DNA of 64,000 bases from the NCBI RefSeq assembly GCF_964355755.1, contig NC_092672.1, positions 38,188,501-38,252,500 of the forward strand, read 5' to 3'. This DNA is from Antedon mediterranea. Lineage: Eukaryota > Echinodermata > Crinoidea > Comatulida > Antedonidae. Within the stretch, counting starts at the first letter, position 1; every line of letters starts with the position of its first letter. Under the pieces are notes generated by a model. It was not told the DNA's origin. It did no database searches and saw only the letters and a program-made list of their open reading frames with translations. The position numbers were made by a program, and so were the translations under genes. Below, piece by piece: positions 35,557 through 47,800 of this stretch.

Positions 35557-35691
35557 GAGTCTACACTATTAAACTAATTTGACAACAAAAATGTGCCCAA
35601 ATATGGTAATGATATGCCGTCATCATGTCTATATATAGGCACATCACATTTTTTTTTGTCACATAAAGTTTGATAGTGCAGACAGAGTTTT
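35557..35691. mobile_element. Fold-back MITE family 1, copy 8
   Basis: It opens AGAGTCTACACTATTAAACT and closes TTTGATAGTGCAGACAGAG. It lies only 90 bp after copy 7 in the same orientation. Confidence 0.8.
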
Positions 35692-36044
35692 ACATTACAT
35701 CTCTATAGTTACCCTTATTTTATTTTATCAGAATTTATTCAGTGTATCGTCTGGTAATAATGTTTAAAATAATTGTAATTTATTTATAAAGAAACTATTT
35801 ATTTAATTTCCACTAATTCAAGGTAAATTATTTGTTCATAGACCTAGTGATCGATGTTGTAATTTCACGTATTGTAGGTGAAGTATATAATGAAATATTA
35901 AATATAGTTTTGGATTGTGTCGGTTTTAAACACGTTTCTTTTGGAATTGAATCATTGTTGTTGTGTAATGTTGTCATCATCAAATTAATCATACAATAAC
36001 AATAATTTACCTAAATATTCGTCATAATAACGTCAATCGTGATT

Positions 36045-36886
36045 GTTACTTAATTGCTGCCTACTCATCCTTAGGCCTACACCATCAAAACAAAGAAGAG
36101 AGAGAGGGGTAGGTGGGGGTGTGGGAAGGCCCCATAATAACTTGAATATAGACGTGAAACAACGGTATGCTTACCAAGTAAAGTATGGCCTTAATTCTAT
36201 ACGAATATTTGAATTGAAAATGAACACTAGTAAAGAGAGCGAGATCCATGATAGTGTATTTGAATAAAATGTATAGATGAACTAAATGTAATCGATTAGC
36301 CATGGATCTTACTTAACCCCATAATGTTACTTAATTGCTGCCTACTCATTCTTTAGGCCTACACCATCAAAACAAAGAAGAGAGAGAGGGGTGGGTGGGG
36401 GTGTGGGAAGGCCCCATAATAACTTGAATATAGACGTGAAACAACGGTATGCTTACCAAGTAAAGTATGGCCTTAATTCTATACGAATATTTGAATTGAA
36501 AATGAACACTAGTAAAGAGAGCGAGATCCATGATAGTGTATTTGAATAAAATGTATAGATGAACTAAATGTAATCGATTAGCCATGGATCTTACTTAACC
36601 CCATAATGTTACTTAATTGCTGCCTACTCATTCTTTAGGCCTACACCATCAAAACAAAGAAGAGAGAGAGGGGTGGGTGGGGGTGTGGGAAGGCCCCATA
36701 ATAACTTGAATATAGACGTGAAACAACGGTATGCTTACCAAGTAAAGTATGGCCTTAATTCTATACGAATATTTGAATTGAAAATGAACACTAGTAAAGA
36801 GAGCGAGATCCATGATAGTGTATTTGAATAAAATGTATAGATGAACTAAATGTAATCGATTAGCCATGGATCTTACTTAATCCAAC
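36045..36886 (+). repeat. 282-bp unit repeated three times head to tail
   Basis: Units begin GTTACTTAATTGCTGCCTAC at 36045, 36326 and 36608, so the period is 281-282 bp. Differences are a few bases (for example CATCCTTA versus CATTCTTTA, and AGGGGTAGG versus AGGGGTGGG). Each unit contains a G-rich stretch with GGGTGGGGGTGTGGG. The matching 72-codon minus-strand frames are by-products. Confidence 0.97.
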
Positions 36887-37161
36887 AAATCTTGATAGTT
36901 ATTCGAACATAATGGAAATGCTTTTAAATGACATTAAATTTAAGCGTATCTTTTGTTCGAATTAGGTGACATTAGAGAATAAAAAAGATCGGGAATGCCG
37001 AACACTAAATACTATCGCTAAATAGGCGCGTAAAGTGACATGTCGCACGCGTAACATAAATTGAATTGGACTGGTGACTGATGTTTGTATTTTCTCTTAT
37101 TTCTTCATTTCAATAAATTCATATGCTAATTTTATCTAAAGATTGTTTGTGTGGAATTTGA

Positions 37162-37333
37162 TAAGCTTGGTTCCCTACTACTGCCGGCGAGACGCTAGCT
37201 ACGTACACAAGGATTGATATTATACGCGCGCGGAAACGACAGTAACCAATCAAAAATCGAGAATTCATGTGATCCGTTCCTTGCGTCGTCGTACGTCTGT
37301 GCTCCTGATGGTTAGGTAGGAACAAGCCTTTTA
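37162..37333. mobile_element. Fold-back MITE family 2, copy j
   Basis: It starts TAAGCTTGGTTCCCTACTAC and ends GTAGGAACAAGCCTTTTA. The core is ACAGTAACCAATCAAAAATC. A CpG-rich left arm includes ATACGCGCGCGG. Confidence 0.65.
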
Positions 37334-37799
37334 CATGAAGCAGAATAAAATAATGAAAGTTTTTATGTACGTTGATTTCGTCACAAGTGAAAAGGCTCAA
37401 AGTTGACGTTCGATCGCGTGATGTTAGTTTTTTTAAGGACAAAATATGCCTTAATATAAAACAAATTAGATGGAATTTTGAAACGCAGTATTTGTTCTTT
37501 TTCTGAAAGAGAATAATGAATTCGCCCACGGAAATTGCATAGGCCTATTTGGAACAATTCAGTGTACAAAGTACAAAGTCAATGGTACCGAAGGTCTGTC
37601 ATCCGTAGTCAAATTATAATAACGTGATCTGAAGGTTAAATATTTATTCACTTATTATTGTTCTCTTTCTTCCAAGCCCACCTTTGTCGCATAATAGAGA
37701 TATCTGATGAAAAGGCGTGTGAATATTCTTGTACATAGTATAAATCAAATTGGCGTACTCACAATATTGCCGTTTTCTTAGACTGTACCCATTAACCGC

Positions 37800-38090
37800 G
37801 CAATATACTACTGCAGCATGTGCGCCATTAAGCGCGCAATATACTGCAGCATGTGCCCCCATTAAGCGCGCAATATACTGCAGCATGTGCCCCATTAAGC
37901 GCACAATATAATCCAGCATGTGCCCCATTAAGCGTGCAATGCTGCAGCATGTGCGCCATTAAGCGCGCAATATACTGCAGCATGTGCCCCTATTAAGCGC
38001 GCAATATACTGCAGCATGTGCCCCATTAAGCGCGCAATATAATTCAGCATGTGCCCCATTAAGTGCGCAATATACTGCATCGTGTGCCCC
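37800..38090 (+). repeat. About 31-bp tandem repeat, 9 copies
   Basis: Units of GCGCGCAATATACTGCAGCA and TGTGCCCCATTAA with short indels. Right-hand units are the most diverged. Confidence 0.95.
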
Positions 38091-38555
38091 ATTTTCATTA
38101 TTAAAATGTCGAAACAAATTGTTGTCTTTCAACCTGTTAGATTATAATGTGAGTGAGTCTATTCACAAGTGACCTTTAATCCATCTTTTACGCTAAATTG
38201 CGTCACGTGTGCGCGTGAAGTTCTCTCGCCGCCCGAGGGCTTGTCTGTTTCCTGACTGAAGTGCCGACATTAGGCAATTTACTGATTGCATGGTGTGAGC
38301 TACTATTATAGACAGACGCGTCGTCTTAGAATAGATATAGTCACAGCAGTGCCATCTTTGATTAATTTTACAATAGAAAGATTGCTTCGCATTGTCGCTG
38401 CTCACATAAGGGAGATTGAAATGATGTTCTGGATTTTATATTACCATTACCTATATTAGCGTTGTAGTAGATATGTTTTAAAAAATGGCCAATTAAACAA
38501 AAAAATTAATTTCTTCATTTAGTTAGCAGCTGCGGCCTCCAACTTGCAGTGACGC

Positions 38556-38562
38556 TATATAA
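38556..38562 (+). promoter_or_regulatory. TATA-like box upstream of ANKFY1
   Basis: CTATATAAG lies about 290 bp before the ANKFY1 start codon, in a moderately GC-rich stretch. Positional evidence only; such words are frequent in AT-rich DNA. Confidence 0.2.
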
Positions 38563-38703
38563 GAAAACACTGCACTGCTTTTCAATATTAGCATATTAAT
38601 AATTTTACATTAAAATACCTAAAATTATAGGGACAAAGCTACAATGCTACATTTTGAAAGCTGGAAAGAAGCTCGCTCTCGAATACGAGAGAATGACGAT
38701 TTA

Positions 38704-38763
38704 TATAATGGATATGTACAAACGAACCTATTTTTAAATAGGTTTGTTTGTACATCCATTATA
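38704..38763. repeat. 60-bp near-perfect hairpin 86 bp before the ANKFY1 ATG
   Basis: The arms at 38704-38733 and 38736-38763 pair almost completely (TATAATGGAT ... ACCTATTT against AAATAGGTTT ... ATCCATTATA), with a 2-nt bulge and one mismatch. It could be a tiny fold-back element or a transcribed stem-loop. Confidence 0.85.
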
Positions 38764-38841
38764 GTAGTTAAAACTACTGGCAAACCGTTTTGAAAACGAT
38801 GTTCTTAACTTCTTCCAACTACCTATAGGTGGCGTCGGGAA

Positions 38842-38858
38842 ATCCAAGATGGCAGAAG
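38842..38858 (+). promoter_or_regulatory. TISU/YY1-like start-codon context
   Basis: CAAGATGGCAGA surrounds the ANKFY1 ATG and fits 10 of 12 positions of the TISU consensus SAASATGGCGGC, which overlaps the YY1 site and marks genes with very short 5' UTRs in mammals. That it acts this way here is inference. Confidence 0.4.
38849..38858 (+). CDS. ANKFY1: ANKFY1 coding exon 1 (ATG, 10 nt)
   Basis: It encodes M-A-E plus the first base of codon 4, then donor GTAGGG. The next exon's phase and the vertebrate-like MAE start support it. The 5' end of the exon is unknown. Confidence 0.85.
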
Positions 38859-41800
38859 GTAGGGCGTGATCAATCGAAAGTTAATAAATTAATTTATTTT
38901 CTGTGTATTATATTTGCATTTGTGTAATATCATGTTGCAAAATAAATTTATGAACAATATATCCGTATATTGCTACTCGTTGCTTACGTAAATGAACAAA
39001 TTAAGCTAGGCTAGGCCCCGCTTCGAGTTTCCAGCCTTACTCTGATGCAAAGCGGCGGAGACGTAACTTGCGATATCTGAGTCAGTACGGCCTAGCCTAG
39101 GTCGTTTGCCTCGGTGAGATTCTAATTAGCTTGGCCTCGATCTTAGCTAATGGATCTAGCGCACAATATATTTTAGATATTCTGAAGTTATTTTAAAATT
39201 ATGAACAGCATTTGTTTTACTTTATTTAAGTTTAAGGTAATGTTTTTCCAGCTGTCTACGGAATCCCTGTCTACTATTCTAGGCCTAGCTAGGCTATATA
39301 GGCCTAGGCCTCCTAAAAACTAAGGCTATTATAGTAATAAGCTAATAAAATTATTATTTTAGGCCTAAGTATAACTAAAATACTTAAGTATATATATTTT
39401 TTTTAATATTTAAAATGTGTGTGTGGGGTTTACGCTTCTAGCATTTTTTATTCCAGAGTTCTCAACTTGCTAAAGTATAATTTATAATTAATTCCAGCAG
39501 TCTTCTTGATAAATGTATCTCTACTACTAGCCTAGGCCCTACTCTAGCCTAGGCCCTACTCTAACCAAGGCCCTACTCTAGCCTAGGCCCTACTCTAGCC
39601 TAGGCCCTACTCTAGCCTAGGCCCTACTCTAGCCTAGGCCCTACTCTAGCCTAGGCCCTACTCTAGCCTAGGCCCTACTCTAGCCTAGGCCCTACTCTAG
39701 CCTAGGCCCTACTCGTAAAGTATACGTTTCAAATAAAATTATTTTACATAACTACAGAAGCTGAAAAACTGAAGAAACACTTGGATCTGTTACGACAGGA
39801 ATATGTGAAACTTCAACAACGATTGGTCGAAGTTGAGAAAAAATACAACATCGCCACCGCCGGTGCTTCTGGACCCGATGAAGACAACTTTATTTCCAGA
39901 CTGTTGCGCACGGTAGCTGATCTTTTTGATAAAGATCTTTATAGGTAAAAACATCATTTTTCAGTCAAATAATTGAAAAGTAACTTGGATTTTAAGTAAA
40001 TTAAAAAATGGAAAAAATGTTATTTGCTCTTTTCTTCCATTCCTTCTTTTCATTATAATTCTATTTTTGATACATTTTCACCAATTCACAGGTTTTATCT
40101 AAGCTATAGTACGTGTCTATTAAGAAAAAATCATAAATTAAACATTGTAAAATATTGTATTAAAACTTAAGTGGTCAATGCAATATTCATTAATGTAATT
40201 GCTACTCACAGCTTCCTGTACTGACATAGAAGCACTTTCATTTAAGTAAAAGTAAAGTCCATTTGGTAAAACGATGATAAAAAAGTAATTATTAAAGTTT
40301 ACAATTATCCTGTATTTTACTGTCGTCTAGACACCTAAAACCTTAAATGGATGTTTAATCAAAAAAGTAATCAATCAAATATTAAGATGTATGTCATACT
40401 GAATTAATCATCTTAGTACTCATATCATTCATCTTATTATTTCTATAATGTTAGCTTTAACAATTACACATAAAAGTTGATAAAAATTTATCCGGATTGC
40501 CATACTTCTCTTCTTTGCATCTGTGATTTGGATGTACTGTACAATAATCGAGGTTTCTCTTCTTTGCATCTGTGATTTGGATGTACAAACAATCATCAAG
40601 GTTTCTCTTCTTTGCATCTGCGATTTGGATTTACTGTACAATCATTGACGTTTTGTATACTTTTCTACTAGTTTTCTTTTATATACTTTTCTTAAAACCT
40701 GTAATGTGGATGTACAGTAGATAAGTGGTTTCATAATGTACTGTTTAGGCCAAATCATTTTTCCCTGTGACTAATGTTGAGTGTACTACATAAGTTCCAA
40801 TACATACCTTTCTGTGCTAATTAATAAACGATATACTTACTCACTGTATTATGTTGGATCACATGCAATACTCATACTTTTATGAATGTAATTTCTAATA
40901 CGTTAGTATCCACTTATTTCCCTGAACTTCAGTTAATAATTCAAGGTCACATGACAACATTTAGTCACTGTAAAGCATAAAGGTCTTAATGCAATGATAG
41001 TTAGATTAATTCATACACTTTAAACAGCTTAAATGTTAATCCTAGTCAATTGTATAGCAGATGATAGCTGATAAATACCTGTGAACTTGCTTAAAGAACC
41101 AATTAAACGGCTTTTAAATGTTGAGTGACAACTGAAAGTGTCTCTTACATATTTTCTGTCCGATCCTGGCATCAATTTAACTCATTTCTAATGATGATGA
41201 CCTATTATTAATTCAAATGTGTATTCCAATTTTTTATTGACTAAATATAAATGTATGAGGTAATTTCCCACACACAAACGGTACTGGGTTTGGTCTACTA
41301 GCATTCCTGCTCCCAACTACAGTAGTCATCCATTCATAGAAGCGTTGATGAAGTAAGCCTACCTAGTGGTAACTATGACTATAGAATGGTTCTGCATAGT
41401 ATATTGTACATCTTACAATATAGACTACATTTAAATTTTCCTTCACAAACCACTGACTGGTGCTACAGCATTGTCTCACTTAAATCATTTCTTCTCATTT
41501 TAGTGACTTAACCATTGCAGTAGACGGCAAGGAGGTGAAAGCTCATCGGTTTGTGCTTGGAGCAAGAAGCAATAATTGGGGCGTGGCCAACTTGGCTGAT
41601 GTGCAATCTTTAGATTTTACTGGTGAATTATAGATTTTTTATTTATTCAGTTCATAAATATAATTTAAATGACAGTACAAATTGAAAATAATAGCAAATT
41701 GTAAAAAGTCATCGTCAAAATATATTGTTTATGTGCTTTTTGTAGCTATTGCCTTTTGAACCAGTTGAATCTACAGTATTCTGTATTGCCTTTATAAAAC

Positions 41801-44800
41801 TGGTAAGGTTTCAATCAGAGATTCAGAGCGCATCCAGAAAAAACTTTGTTCCCAGAACTTATAAAATTTCAATATACAATACTATTCCTTATGTGGTTTG
41901 GAAATTGTGTTTTTAACAGTGAGGCCTTACCACGGGGAGTGGACTCCAGAAACACTGTGAGGCCTTACCACGGGGAGTGGACTCCAGAAACACTGTGAGG
42001 CCTTGCCACGGGGAGTGGACTCCAGAAACACTGTGAGGCCTTGCCACGGGGAGTGGACTCCAGAAACACCGTGAGGCCTTGCCACGGGGAGTGGACTCCA
42101 GAAACACTGTGAGGCCTTGCCACGGGGAGTGGACTCCAGAAACACTGTGAGGCCTTACCACGGGGAGTGGACTCCAGAAACACCGTGAGGCCTTGCCACG
42201 GGGAGTGGACTCCAGAAACACCGTGAGGCCTTACCACGGGGAGTGGACTCCAGAAACACAGTGAGGCCTTGCCACGGGGAGTGGACTCCAGAAACACAGT
42301 GAGGCCTTGCCACGGGGAGTGGACTCCAGAAACACTGTGAGGCCTTGCCACAGGGGATGGACTCCAGAAACACTGTGAGGCCTTGCCACGGGGAGTGGAC
42401 TCCAGAAACACTGTGAGGCCTTACCACGGGGAGTGGACTCCAGAAACACTGTGAGGCATTGCCACGGGGAGTGGACTCCAGAAACACTGTGAGGCCTTAC
42501 CACGGGGAGTGGACTCCAGAAACACTGCAGCTCGTTATATTTCAATGTAATCAACGATTTAAAAAAAGGTTGAATTTAAATTGAAAGTCAGAGTAATATG
42601 AGAATAATAGGCTTATGATTATATTTGCCATTTACAAAGTTTTTTTGTAATTATTTGGTAATGCCGCGTAAAAATATTTGCTTCAGTCGCTGCAAAATGT
42701 TTCATTAAATGGGATTAGGCTGTGATCTATAAACAAGGAATTATATATTTCTTAACTAGGCCCCTAAAGCTACACTACTATGATATTTTATAAACATCAG
42801 TTTATCATGTTTGCAGGTATCATTATATTAGACAAATAAATATAGATCTATTTTCCATGTCTGCTGTATAAAGTAACTTGGTTTTCTGGTTGTCTCAAAG
42901 AGTCCGGAAAAATGGAAGAGTTGACTGTTCCAGAAAGAGTTAGGCTACAAACAAAAGCTATACATCCAATATGGTATAGTAGGTCAGATATAAAAATAAC
43001 ATGATAACAATGACCGACATTACTATTGTTAACTGTTGCAATTGGTTCATGACAGGTATTCCGTATGATGTTGCAATGACTCTACTTAAATGGGTTTACA
43101 CAGACCAAGTTGAGTTGCAGCCAGATGACAGCTTTATCCTGCAACTGATGAGTGCAGCCAGTACATTTGAACTTGATGTTTTAAGAGATAGGTATGAGTA
43201 TTCATTTACACATAGCTAATTTACTTGACTTTAAAGCTTCAATTGCCAAACCCTAGTTCTCTTGGCTTTTAATTACCAGTCCAGGAAGGTAGAAAATGAT
43301 CAAAAATGTAATGAATTCAAAATGTAAACCTCCGTGGTAGAGGTATAAAAGTATAACATATTGTTAGCATCTTCACATTTTAGATTTTGTTTACGCTTTC
43401 CTCTCAATTTAGATCTAAATGTATTATAAATTCAAACAACTTTTTAACTAAAATTACAGTTTTTTTATTTGTAGATGTGAAAAAGCACTAATGTCGTCAG
43501 TTACCGTTCGTAATTGTATTAGATTCTATCAAACGGCAGAACAAATCGGTGCGTCATCTTTAAAAAATTATTGCTCAGAGCTGATATCTAGCCATTGGGT
43601 GAGTAGTACTGTATGCTTTTGCCTTATTTAAATCATCAAGAAGGCTCCTTGATTGTCAGCATACGCTGTTTAGGGTCACCCTCTATAAATAAGGTGGAAT
43701 AAAATAAATACATAAAAGGCAAGGCAAAACACCTCCAGTATGCTATAGTTGGTCAACCCAAAAAGAGACAATTAAAAGGCAAGGCAAAACACCTCCAGTA
43801 TGCTATAGTTGGTCACACCTCCAGTATGCTATAGTTGGTCACACCTCCAGTATGCTATAGTTGGTCACACCTCCAGTATGCTATAGTTGGTCACACCTCC
43901 AGTATGCTATAGTTGGTCACACCTCCAGTATGCTATAGTTGGTCACACCTCCAGTATGCTATAGTTGGTCACACCTCCAGTATGCTATAGTTGGTCACAC
44001 CTCCAGTATGCTATAGTTGGTCACACCTCCAGTATGCTATAGGGTGGTCACACCTCCAGTATGCTATAGTTGGTCACACCTCCAGTATGCTATAGGGTGG
44101 TCACACCTCCAGTATGCTATAGTTGGTCACACCTCCAGTATGCTATAGTTGGTCACACCTCCAGTATGCTATAGTTGGTCACATCTCCAGTATGCTATAG
44201 TTGGTCACACCTCCAGTATGCTATAGTTGGTCACACCTCCAGTATGCTATAGGGTGGTCACACCTCCAGTATGCTATAGTTGGTCACACCTCCAGTATGC
44301 TATAGTTGGTCACACCTCCAGTATGCTATAGTTGGTCACACCTCCAGTATGCTATAGTTGGTCACACCTCCAGTATGCTATAGTTGGTCACACCTCCAGT
44401 ATGCTATAGTTGGTCACACCTCCAGTATGCTATAGTTGGTCACACCTCCAGTATGCTATAGTTGGTCACACCTCCAGTATGCTATAGTTGGTCACACCTC
44501 CAGTATGCTATAGTTGGTCACACCTCCAGTATGCTATAGGGTGGTCACACCTCCAGTATGCTATAGTTGGTCACACCTCCAGTATGCTATAGTTGGTCAC
44601 ACCTCCAGTATGCTATAGTTGGTCACACCTCCAGTATGCTATAGTTGGTCACACCTCCAGTATGCTATAGGGTGGTCACACCTCCAGTATGCTATAGTTG
44701 GTCACACCTCCAGTATGCTATAGTTGGTCACACCTCCAGTATGCTATAGGGTGGTCACACCTCCAGTATGCTATAGGGTGGTCACACCTCCAGTATGCTA

Positions 44801-47800
44801 TAGTTGGTCACACCTCCAGTATGCTATAGTTGGTCACACCTCCAGTATGCTATAGTTGGTCACACCTCCAGTATGCTATAGTTGGTCACACCTCCAGTAT
44901 GCTATAGTTGGTCACACCTCCAGTATGCTATAGTTGGTCACACCTCCAGTATGCTATAGTTGGTCAACCCAAAAGAGACAATTAAAAACAAATACTGTAG
45001 TTGGTTCTACAATTACAGTACAAGAAATTGAAAAAATGTTGAGCATTGAAAAAAAAATTGTTAACAAATAAAAATTGAAGTACATTAGTTTTCAAAGAAC
45101 CTATGAATTACTTGATGCAGAATTACTTATATTAATGATATTCAGTCATCTATATAATAACTTCTTAACACAACAATAATTTTTTTTTTAACATTGATGA
45201 TAGTTTAATTTCTTTAATCTTGTAGTTTATATGACCCACTTTTTATAATGTCATTGTAAAAATGGTTGAAATTAAAACTATTATTAGAATTATGTCTCCA
45301 TAATGATAATATAATTATTTATACTACCTGGATGAATGACAATATCCGTACAACATTATAAACAGAAACTTGTTTGTTCACCATATTAATGTTTTTCAAG
45401 GCCCCTACAGTAATAGTAATTAGATTATTTTTTTAGAGTATATACAAATTAATGATAATTTAATAGTAAACATTTTTTTTTGTCAAGTGTGGGTTTGTCC
45501 CACTTTTATTATGATACTCTGTTATAAATATAATAATATATATAATTATGTACATTTATATTTTTTTTAAACGTTTTTTTGGTTTTTCTCTCATTTTTAT
45601 ATGATACAGTGATAAAAGTAGGTCCCATTAATTAATATAGTTTACATTTTATATACATAAGATGATTGATTTCGATGTTAAAACCACATTTGCCTTCATT
45701 TACATTTAAAAAATTTAATTAATTAAAATATATAAATGACAATAAATAATAGTAAAAATAACATAATTTTACTACATTGTAGAATGATTTCACGAGTGAA
45801 GACTTTGTGAGCATGACTGCACCCCTTTTATACAAGATGTTCAAGGCAAAGACGACGTACCCTCTACATACAGCCATCAGACATCGCAGGGAAGACGTCG
45901 TGTTCTTATACCTCATGGAGTTTGATGCTTTGGTAAACTATTTACAAGTCAGTCCATTGAACGGTGAAAAATAACGCACGAGAATGTTATCCTATATAAC
46001 AATTAATACATATTAATGTATTATAAACACAATGGCATAAGTATCTACACTATTTATTTCATATTTATAACTTATTCAAGTTATTTATCTAATAACCGTT
46101 ACAATTTGCATTTGTTTTTGATGATTTATTAAAAGGATGGAGTTATTTTTTGCCAACTTTTATATTTAAGTTCATCATAATCTTTCTAACATGTTAATGT
46201 ACACATACTAACTAAGCATACAGCATCTTTATGGTATATCAGATCATAATATACATAGAAACATATTTTATAAATGTTATAAGAGCATAAATTTAAAAGG
46301 TTTTTTTAATTTATTAATAAATGAACTAATGGCATGTCATTAAACTAAATCTGTACTCTATTATAGTATTATAGTCATGATCAGTATATTACAGGTTTAA
46401 TGCACCAGAAATATATTACATCATTTGCCTACTACTTGATCTATAATCTATTTAAAGATGGTTGTCCTTTAAACATTAATTAAGTATAGAATTGGATACT
46501 TCATTTAGAAATAAGTAGATACTTATTAATGCAATTATTATAGACTGTTACATTTACTATTTGAATATCATTAATTTTTATAGTTACCTGATAAACTTGA
46601 TGAATTAGATGACAAAGGTGATCTGCCGCTAGACCTGGCATTATCTAGTAAACAAGAAAGTATTGCAATTGAACTCATAAAACATAAGGTGAATGTCAAC
46701 AGAATGGATAACAAAGGCCATTGTTTACTGCACAAAGCATTGTTAAGAGGTAAGAGCATAAAACTTGGGTCTATTTTTATAGAATAAAAAATGTACGTTC
46801 AAGGCCATGCTTTGTACTTACAGTACTTCTGCTAAATTAGGTACTTTTTTTACATGCTAAATATTTTTTTTTTTTACTTTTTGAGGTTTTTGCTGTAATA
46901 TGTGATCATATAAAATATATTATTAATTATAATTAATAATTATTATTTATTATATTTATTATTAATTCACTGTATAAAAAATTAAACATTTTAATACAGT
47001 ATTTCAATCTTTTTCTTGTTGATTAGGAGATGAATTCTCAGCAAGCTTTCTCATTCAAAACAATGCTAAACTAAACATAGTAAGTCAACAAGAACTTGAG
47101 ACGGCGCTACATATCGTATCGTCGTACAATCCTAATATCACCAGTACTGAGGTTATGACTGGTATGTTGAACATTGCTTCACTACTGCTAGAAAAAGGAT
47201 GTCAAGTTAATCTACAAGATAAACTGGGAAAGTAAGTTGATGTACTTTGAATCTTGGGTAACATGACCTCCATACACCTACAGTATGTTTATATTATATA
47301 TATTGTTCTATGCATGACTAAAGAATATATAATGCAAAGTTATCAATCATTGCACACTCATATGGTTAGGCTCTGTATTTATTCATTATTTCTTTTGACT
47401 GCATTTTCAGTGACGTACTGTAGTACTGCTTTTCTAATGGTCCAGTTACAAGTTTAAAAGTTATTACAGTAAAGTAAAAACATACATAACAAATATACAA
47501 CAAAATTAAAACATACATAATTCTATAAATACACACAGAAAAGTGTAGCATACAGTCTTAAAACATAAATGGGCTTATCTTGTAATAGATACTTGAAAAG
47601 ATTCAAAGAAGAAATTAAGTCACATTTTTGCAATGGTTTTATAAGTAAGCCAATTTTAATTTCAATCCATCAAGTGAGCCCCTGGCTAAGAAAATTGAGG
47701 GCATTATGCAAAGTACTGTAGATTCCGTGGTTAAAAAACAGTTAAGCACCTTCTTCTCATCTCCCTCAGGTGGGGTCCTTTTTAACACACTTAATTCAGT

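Larger units (their letters stand above)
33567..38848. other. Intergenic region between the MFSD6-like gene and ANKFY1
   Basis: It contains a short array (34010-34168), a two-copy repeat (34272-34432), fold-back elements (34844, 35326, 35557, 37162), a 282-bp triplication (36045-36886), a 31-bp array (37800-38090) and the ANKFY1 promoter region. No further exon was recognised. Confidence 0.65.

Noticed and set aside
36085-36867. Three identical 72-codon minus-strand frames considered as a gene cluster
   Set aside because: They follow from the 282-bp DNA triplication; the peptide has no recognisable domain and no supporting signals.
41913-42554. Overlapping minus-strand frames with repeated CFWSPLP and VFLES words
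   Set aside because: These come from the 38-bp intronic satellite read in rotating frames.
43740-44967. CRISPR-like array of regularly spaced repeats
   Set aside because: There are no unique spacers. It is a continuous minisatellite in an animal intron.
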